Shown here piece by piece: positions 58,319 to 64,000 of a DNA stretch of 64,000 nt (the first letter of the stretch is position 1; each line of letters opens with the position of its first letter). Origin of the DNA: Psoroptes ovis. Lineage: Eukaryota; Arthropoda; Arachnida; Sarcoptiformes; Psoroptidae. The position numbers and the translations under genes were made by a program. The notes below the pieces were generated by a model. It searched no databases. It was not told the DNA's origin and worked only from the letters and a program-made list of their open reading frames with translations. Where the stretch lies: assembly GCA_002943765.1 (NCBI GenBank), contig PQWQ01000002.1, forward strand, positions 4,154,001-4,218,000. Direction: 5' to 3'.

Positions 58319-61101
58319 GAGCGGGGAGGACGTCTGTAAACCAGATTGTTTCTCCCCAGGCCAAACGCCTCTTTGTTTTCGAGCGCATATCTCGAACAAA
58401 GATACTGATTGATACCGGTTCAGATATTTGCGTTTGGCCCGCCAAGTTCATCAAAAAACTGCCTCCTCCAACATCAAATTTAACCGCAGTAAACAAAACA
58501 AAAATCGACACGTTTGGTACCATCACCAAACTGATCGATCTTGGCTTTAAGCGTAAATTTCTTTACGATTTTGTGATTGCTCAACTCGATCTGCCCATCA
58601 TTGGAGCAGATTTTCTCGAATATTTTGATCTGGTCCCACGACTCGCGACGAAGACTCTCATCGATATGACCAACAAAATGGCTGTTCGGGCTGACACAAC
58701 CGACCGTGTGTTCAGCATCAGTGTGATTGACGAAACTTCACCGGTAGCGCATCTACTGAAGAAGTATCCGGAGATTGCCCGGCCATCGTTATTCAAAACC
58801 GATGCGCCCCCTAAGCACTCCGTCGAACATGCCATCGTAACATTTGGTCAGCCGATTCGTCAGCGATGTAGGCGCTTACCACCAGACAAGTACAAGCAAG
58901 CAAAGGCTGAGTTTGATCAGCTGCTCAAACTCAAGATCATCCGTCCTTCGAATTCCCCTTGGGCATCGCCATTACATTGTGTAACGAAACCGGATGGATC
59001 GATACGCCCTTGCGGTGATTACCGGTTGTTGAACTCGGTCACTAAAAAAGATCGATACAACATACCGCACTTGCACGACTTCTTCAACAACATTGGGTCT
59101 GCAAAGCTGTTTTCGAAGGTTGACCTAAGATCGGCATACCATCAAATACCGATCAAACGTGAAGATATCGAGAAAACGGCCATCATAACTCCGTTTGGGT
59201 CATTTGAATTTTTATTCATGCCCTTCGGGTTGTGCAATGCGCCTAACACGTTTCAAAGGTTCATGGACAGCATATTCCGAGACTTAGATTTCATTTATCC
59301 GTATCTCGATGATTTGCTGGTAGTAAGTGATGAGAGTCAAGAAAATCACCTGAGGAATCTGGAAATTGTTTTCCAGAGACTGAAGGATCATGGTCTGGTG
59401 ATTAATTTAGACAAGTGCCAATTTATGAAGACCAAAATCGATTTTCTTGGCCATCACGTCGATGGTCATGGTCTTCATCCTATGACGGACAAGGATGAAG
59501 CAATTAAACAATTTCCAGTGCCAAGTGACCGTAAACAATTATTGAAATTCCTTGGTATGTTTAACTTCTACCGTAAGTTCATCAGGATGGCAGCTGACAA
59601 ACTGAAGATATTATACGAGCTAACATCGCCGAAGAAAGAATTCGTTTGGACGACTCAGCATGATGAAGCATTTCAAGAAGTCAAAAATCTTCTTGCCAAC
59701 ATGACCATGCTGAATTATCCGGTGGACAATGCACCATATTATCTATCCACCGATGCATCAAACACTGCTATTGGTGCAGTCGTCCAGCAAAAAGTCAACA
59801 ACGAATTCCGGCCGTTAGCCTTCTTCTCAAAGTCATTGTCCGCAGCTGAACAAAAATATTCGACATTTGACAGAGAGTTGTTGGCTGTGTACAAATCGAT
59901 CAAGCATTTCCGTTACCTTCTGGAGGGTCGGAAATTTACGGTATTAACGGACCATCGCCCACTCACATTCGCACTCAAATCAACAACCGAGAAGTCACCA
60001 CGTCAAGCTCGCCAGCTTGATTTCATATCGCAATTTACTTGCGATATTCAATATATCAATGGTGACGCGAATGTAGTGGCCGACACCTTGTCACGAGTAG
60101 CTGCACTCGATGACAATCAACAATCATGGTCCATCGAAGAGCTCATCGAAGCTCAGAAGAACGATCCTGAGCTTAACCAGCTCAAAGATGACAAATCATT
60201 GGTCCCGGTTGTCATTTCTAATAACCAAATGGTTATTACGAAAAACGGCAAACCGTTCATCCCACTTGCGTTACGACGCAAAGTGTTCAACGCTTATCAT
60301 GGTATTAATCATCCTGGTTATCGTCCAACCAAACGCACCATTCAAGAAAAATATTACTGGCCGACCATGGTCTACGATATTCATAAGATGTGTCAGGAAT
60401 GTGTCGACTGTCAATCCTCAAAGATTACTCGACACATAAAAACGCCACCGGTACCAATTCCCATTCCTGGGAAGAGGTTCCAACACCTGCACATCGACCT
60501 GGTCATCTTGAATGAGTGCAAGGGATATCGTTATTTATTGACAATGGTGGATCGTTTTTCGAGGTGGCCGGAAGCAACACCATTGCGTTCAATAACTGCG
60601 GAGGAGGTAGCGGCAGCAGTAATGCGTACCTGGATATCCCGTTATGGTGTGCCGCAGACGATAACCACGGACCAGGGTACTCAATTTGAGTCGAAGTTAT
60701 TCAACGCAATGCTCAGGATGGTGGGTTCCAGACGCATTAGAACATCAGCGTATCATCCTCGAGCCAATGGAATGGTAGAGCGATTTCATCGTCAGTTGAA
60801 GGACTCGCTTCGTTGCGTATTATTAAACAACGAAGATTGGGTAGACGCACTTCCTTTGGTTATGCTAGGTATTAGAACCACCTACAAGGAAGATCTCCGT
60901 GCTTCGCCAGCCGAGATGACATTTGGTGAAAATCTGCCAATGCCTGCGGATCTACCCTTCGAGCAAATCGAGCCTTCCTGCGATGCCCAGGATTTTCGTC
61001 TGGGATCAATTTTATTATTATTATTATTATTGCAATTTTATTGTATAAATTCAAATTTTTTTCAGAAAAAAATTCAATATTATTATTATTATTATTATTA
61101 A
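58249..61101 (+). CDS. pol: Pol polyprotein, truncated at the 3' end and fused to host-flank codons
   Basis: Open in the -1 frame relative to gag. The ORF start at 58249 is only the frame opening; translation probably enters by frameshift near 58307-58315. Domains in order: aspartic protease (LIDTGSD), reverse transcriptase (PCGDYRLLN, KVDLRSAYHQI, catalytic YLDDLLV), RNase H (LSTDASNTAIGA, TDHRPL, VVADTLSRV), integrase zinc site (H-x4-H and MCQECVDC) and integrase core with Asp in HIDLVI, Asp in TTDQGTQF and Glu in NGMVERF. The element's own sequence stops near residue 917 (after PSCDAQDF). The rest, a poly-Leu/poly-Tyr tail, is translated from the ATT microsatellite in the duplicated host DNA. 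The integrase C-terminal domain is lost. Confidence 0.9.
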   Translation: MSRQFHRPTIIACVKHIIVSGKLGAGRTSVNQIVSPQAKRLFVFERISRTKILIDTGSDICVWPAKFIKKLPPPTSNLTAVNKTKIDTFGTITKLIDLGFKRKFLYDFVIAQLDLPIIGADFLEYFDLVPRLATKTLIDMTNKMAVRADTTDRVFSISVIDETSPVAHLLKKYPEIARPSLFKTDAPPKHSVEHAIVTFGQPIRQRCRRLPPDKYKQAKAEFDQLLKLKIIRPSNSPWASPLHCVTKPDGSIRPCGDYRLLNSVTKKDRYNIPHLHDFFNNIGSAKLFSKVDLRSAYHQIPIKREDIEKTAIITPFGSFEFLFMPFGLCNAPNTFQRFMDSIFRDLDFIYPYLDDLLVVSDESQENHLRNLEIVFQRLKDHGLVINLDKCQFMKTKIDFLGHHVDGHGLHPMTDKDEAIKQFPVPSDRKQLLKFLGMFNFYRKFIRMAADKLKILYELTSPKKEFVWTTQHDEAFQEVKNLLANMTMLNYPVDNAPYYLSTDASNTAIGAVVQQKVNNEFRPLAFFSKSLSAAEQKYSTFDRELLAVYKSIKHFRYLLEGRKFTVLTDHRPLTFALKSTTEKSPRQARQLDFISQFTCDIQYINGDANVVADTLSRVAALDDNQQSWSIEELIEAQKNDPELNQLKDDKSLVPVVISNNQMVITKNGKPFIPLALRRKVFNAYHGINHPGYRPTKRTIQEKYYWPTMVYDIHKMCQECVDCQSSKITRHIKTPPVPIPIPGKRFQHLHIDLVILNECKGYRYLLTMVDRFSRWPEATPLRSITAEEVAAAVMRTWISRYGVPQTITTDQGTQFESKLFNAMLRMVGSRRIRTSAYHPRANGMVERFHRQLKDSLRCVLLNNEDWVDALPLVMLGIRTTYKEDLRASPAEMTFGENLPMPADLPFEQIEPSCDAQDFRLGSILLLLLLLQFYCINSNFFQKKIQYYYYYYY

Positions 61102-61152
61102 AACGAAACGAAACATTTTTCTTTCTCCAAAGAATACAATAATGATGATATT
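60997..61152. repeat. 156-bp direct repeat, right copy (host DNA after truncated pol)
   Basis: Follows the broken pol gene directly. The host sequence continues TTGAAAATG after it. Together with the left copy it defines a 156-bp duplication of the insertion site. Confidence 0.93.
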
Positions 61153-61175
61153 TTGAAAATGAAAATTTTCAAAAT
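61150..61175. repeat. Inverted repeat at the right breakpoint
   Basis: ATTTTGAAAAT (61150-61160) and ATTTTCAAAAT (61165-61175) form 11-bp arms with a 4-nt loop, spanning the right edge of the 156-bp duplication. Confidence 0.8.
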
Positions 61176-64000
61176 AATTTCAAATTCATTTTCAATCAAT
61201 TTGGATTCGTTCTTTTCAAAAAAGAATGATCGAAATTTTATGAAAAATTTCAAAATGAAATTCTCTGAAATAACAAATTTATTTTGTTTATTTGAGTAAA
61301 CTTTTTGACCAATTCACATTTGTTATTCTTATTATTATTATCTGAAAATGACTTGTTTACATTTTCATTTAAACTTGGAATTTTATATTTTCCTTTCTGT
61401 TCTTTTGAACAGAGAATTATTTGAAACAAATTTAATTATTGAAAAATGAAACATTTTTCAAATATTTCTTTGCTTAGTTTAATGGAAATAGATTTGAAAA
61501 AAAAATTCACTCGATTAAATTGTAATCAATCAATAGATGAATGAAGAGCAAGGAAAAACATGGAAATATAATTTTCAAAATGGACAATTAAATGTTTTCG
61601 AGCAAAAATGTTGTACTAAAATGTTGTTTCCAATCAATTGTATTGATTGTGTTTAATGATTATTACAAGATTAAATTTATGTGTAATTTTTTGCTGATTT
61701 TTCTTTTGACATAATGTTGAACAACCATTTTTGACATCATCAGCAGCCAAACGAAAAAAAAAAATATTGTCATTTTGATGTTTTAATTGGAATTTTTTCG
61801 GCAACAACGAAAATGCCTTTGTTACAAAACGCTATTACAAAATACAATTATTTAACATTTATACAAAATTTCATCATTTTTCGCTCCTTCTATTTCCCTG
61901 ATATATATTTACACATTATTACACATGTCTTGTTTGCAACGATTTGATTAAATATAAAATTTTCATCTCTGACAGTCATATTTGATAATGGCAGGAAAAA
62001 AATGTGAAAAAATTTTCACTTGACAAGGCGATGAAAAACAGCATAAATAAACAACAACAACAACATTGAAATTACAATTTATTTAACTATTATTGTTATC
62101 ACACTTATTTTGGTGTTAATTCATTATTTTTATTAAAATTTATAGATTAATATTTAATAAATAAATTGATAATGTGTTTATGTCAATATACCAAAATTCA
62201 AAAAAATTTTTGCACCAAAAAAAATTATTTCTGTCAAAAAGCACAGAGAGGAACAAAAATTCAATCGCAATTTTGATTATTTATATTTAAATCATTAATG
62301 AATGAATGAATGAATGAATGAACAGCAACAACAAACACATTTATTGACACATTTCTGCAGAAAATTGAGTAAAAATATTTGCCATTCTTTATCATGAATA
62401 AATAACATCAAATTCATTTATTCTCGGGAATAAAAAAAAAAATTTCCAACACCAATCATCATAAGGTCGATCATCGTTTCCCGATTGATTTTGAATGTAA
62501 GATTTTCGATTTATCGAGAATCATTTGGAAACAAGGGAAAAAAAATTTCGGAAGAAAATAAGCATCAATCATTGATTAAATGATAAGATGATGTGAAAAA
62601 AATAATTATTTTTAGGCAAACACGAAAAATCGAAATCAAAAACTGATTTCAGGGAAAAAGTTTTTGATTTTTTTTTCTTTCTTTTCTCGATTCAAACGTC
62701 AATTTATATTTAGAATTATGAAAATTCATTTTTCTTGTGATATTTATTCAAGAATATCAATTTTTCTTTTTGATCATCAAAAATTCATGACGTAGTTTGA
62801 CATGTATTTCGAATCTTACCATCATCTTGAAATCACTAATCACAACAAAAATCTAAAAGCAAAACATAACAAGCATTTTGTCGATAATCAAATTATTATT
62901 GATAGATCAAAACATTGAGGGGGAGCGAATTTTCATTATGAAATTGATTGATCAAAAAATATAGAATCAAAGAATCGATAGATCTTTTCTGTATTTTCAA
63001 TTATCTTGATCAAGTTCAAATTATTAGAAATATCTTGAGAAAAAAAACATTATGATTAAATTGAATATCTCAAAAATCTTTTTCTTTTATCTCTGATCTA
63101 AATAAAACACAAGATTCCAATCGAGTCTGATGACAAGAGGAAAACAATAGACATACAGAATTTGACAGAATATTGATTTTTATATTGGCTTTATTCGCTC
63201 TCAAATACAAGATTACCATCTAAAACTCAATCGTTTGTATTCATAGTATCATATTACTACTGATTATAAATTCCTAAATTATTAACAATAATCATAATGA
63301 ATAGATTATTAATTAGAGATAATGAAATTCATGCTAATGGCTTGCAAAAAAAATGGGAATTTTCCATTTAATTTAGTGGCAAAGCAAAAATTCCTTGAGG
63401 GTGAATCGTTTTTTTTAAATATTTGCAGCAAACAAACAACAATTGACAAAAATCTAGAACAAAAAAAAAAATATCATACGGGAAATGATAAGAATTGAAT
63501 CCTGATAATGATAATGGTATTTTTTTCCTGGAAACAAAAATGCATATATTTATGGAATTGAAGATCATGTAATATTTTTCAATGATAATAAAGAATAATA
63601 ATAATAATGATCATATAAATAACGATGCAATGAATTGAAATGAATGTATTAAGAAGTGTATTTGAAATTATGCAATGCAGTGAAGCAAAAGAAATGAGAA
63701 AATATTATTGAAAATTCTTGAAATTTTTTATTATGATCATTTCATTATATCAATGATGATGATGATGATGATGATTATGAAAATAAATGAGAGACAATCT
63801 CCCATACATGCTGTTTATTTAGCTTGAATAGTTATTTTTTTTTTTGTTTGTTTTCATAAGGATTTTCCAATTAAGAATTTCAGTCTTTTAATGATTTTTC
63901 CAATTAATTTTTTTTCTTAAAATTTTTTCTCACTAAATTTGTTAGAAATTCAATGATTTTCAACATATAGAATCGATCACCACATAATTATTATCATTCA
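61176..64000. other. Spacer to window end
   Basis: 2.8 kb AT-rich sequence with ATGA and GATG runs (62296-62322, about 63752-63774). No gene or element recognised. Confidence 0.5.

Larger units (their letters stand above)
56898..60998 (+). mobile_element. Ty3/gypsy retrotransposon, CsRn1/Kabuki type, 3'-truncated
   Basis: Order: 5' LTR (56898-57085), primer-binding site, gag, pol (PR-RT-RNaseH-IN), then an abrupt end inside the integrase C-terminal part at about 60997. The 3' LTR, the polypurine tract and the end of pol are missing. The gag knuckle C-Y-Y-H-R-R-F-G-S-x-A-K-x-C and the PBS point to the CsRn1 lineage. The coding frames carry no stop or frameshift apart from the gag-pol overlap, and the flanking duplication is perfect by eye, so the insertion is recent. 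Codon use and GC content stand out against the AT-rich surroundings. Confidence 0.92.

Noticed and set aside
56743..61152. The two 156-bp repeats as the LTRs of the retrotransposon
   Set aside because: They lack TG..CA ends, promoter and PBS context. A proper LTR with TATA, AATAAA and an adjacent PBS begins at 56898, immediately inside the left copy, and the right copy interrupts pol.

Overview
The window looks like nuclear DNA from a small-genome arthropod, most likely an acariform (astigmatid-type) mite. Reasons: very AT-rich spacers full of ATT/CAT/GATG microsatellites, spliced animal genes with tiny introns (about 50-65 nt, GT..AG), asparagine/glutamine-rich insertions in otherwise conserved proteins, and a protein with a probable group 7 mite-allergen/takeout-like domain. 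No rRNA, tRNA, CRISPR array or bacterial-type operon was recognised. Splice junctions were placed by eye, using reading-frame continuity and similarity to known families. Every spliced model given here closes to a whole number of codons.

Layout. 1-1.03 kb: 3' end of a transposase-like gene. 1.03-4.2 kb: non-coding, with diverged tandem repeats that look like small exons and introns. 4.2-6.5 kb: three minus-strand genes (ZFAND1, a 49-residue two-exon microgene, a four-TM protein). 9.3-21.5 kb: a compact gene block: GMP reductase (+), U1-70K (-), a FASTKD protein (-), MCFD2 (+), VPS35 (-), PEN-2 (-), a SKP1-like protein (+). 24.9-32.2 kb: Ly6-type GPI protein (+), cytochrome b5 reductase (-), ribosomal protein S10 (+), IMMP1L protease (-), aspartylglucosaminidase (+), IBA57 (-). 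32.2-49.0 kb: about 16.8 kb with no convincing gene, holding a 1,183-bp non-autonomous hAT element with perfect 8-bp target duplication. 49.0-50.5 kb: the asparagine-rich/Grp7-like gene. 53.8-56.6 kb: MIC19 (-) and CLPTM1L (+) from a shared promoter. 56.7-61.15 kb: a recent, 3'-truncated Ty3/gypsy element of the CsRn1/Kabuki type, flanked by a perfect 156-bp duplication of host DNA. 61.15-64 kb: nothing seen.

The genes are ordinary unlinked housekeeping functions: splicing, retromer sorting, ER cargo export, gamma-secretase, mitochondrial RNA, cristae and Fe-S maturation, lysosomal glycoprotein turnover. Neighbours mostly share divergent promoters of 0.2-0.4 kb or converge tail to tail; one convergent pair overlaps by 9 coding bases. 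The most interesting points are a dense cluster of 5'-splice-site-like sequences in one intron of the U1-70K gene, the retrotransposon fragment bracketed by a 156-bp duplication, a repeated long-range hairpin with a compensatory change at 2-3.5 kb, and several conserved proteins that have lost signature residues (IBA57, MIC19).
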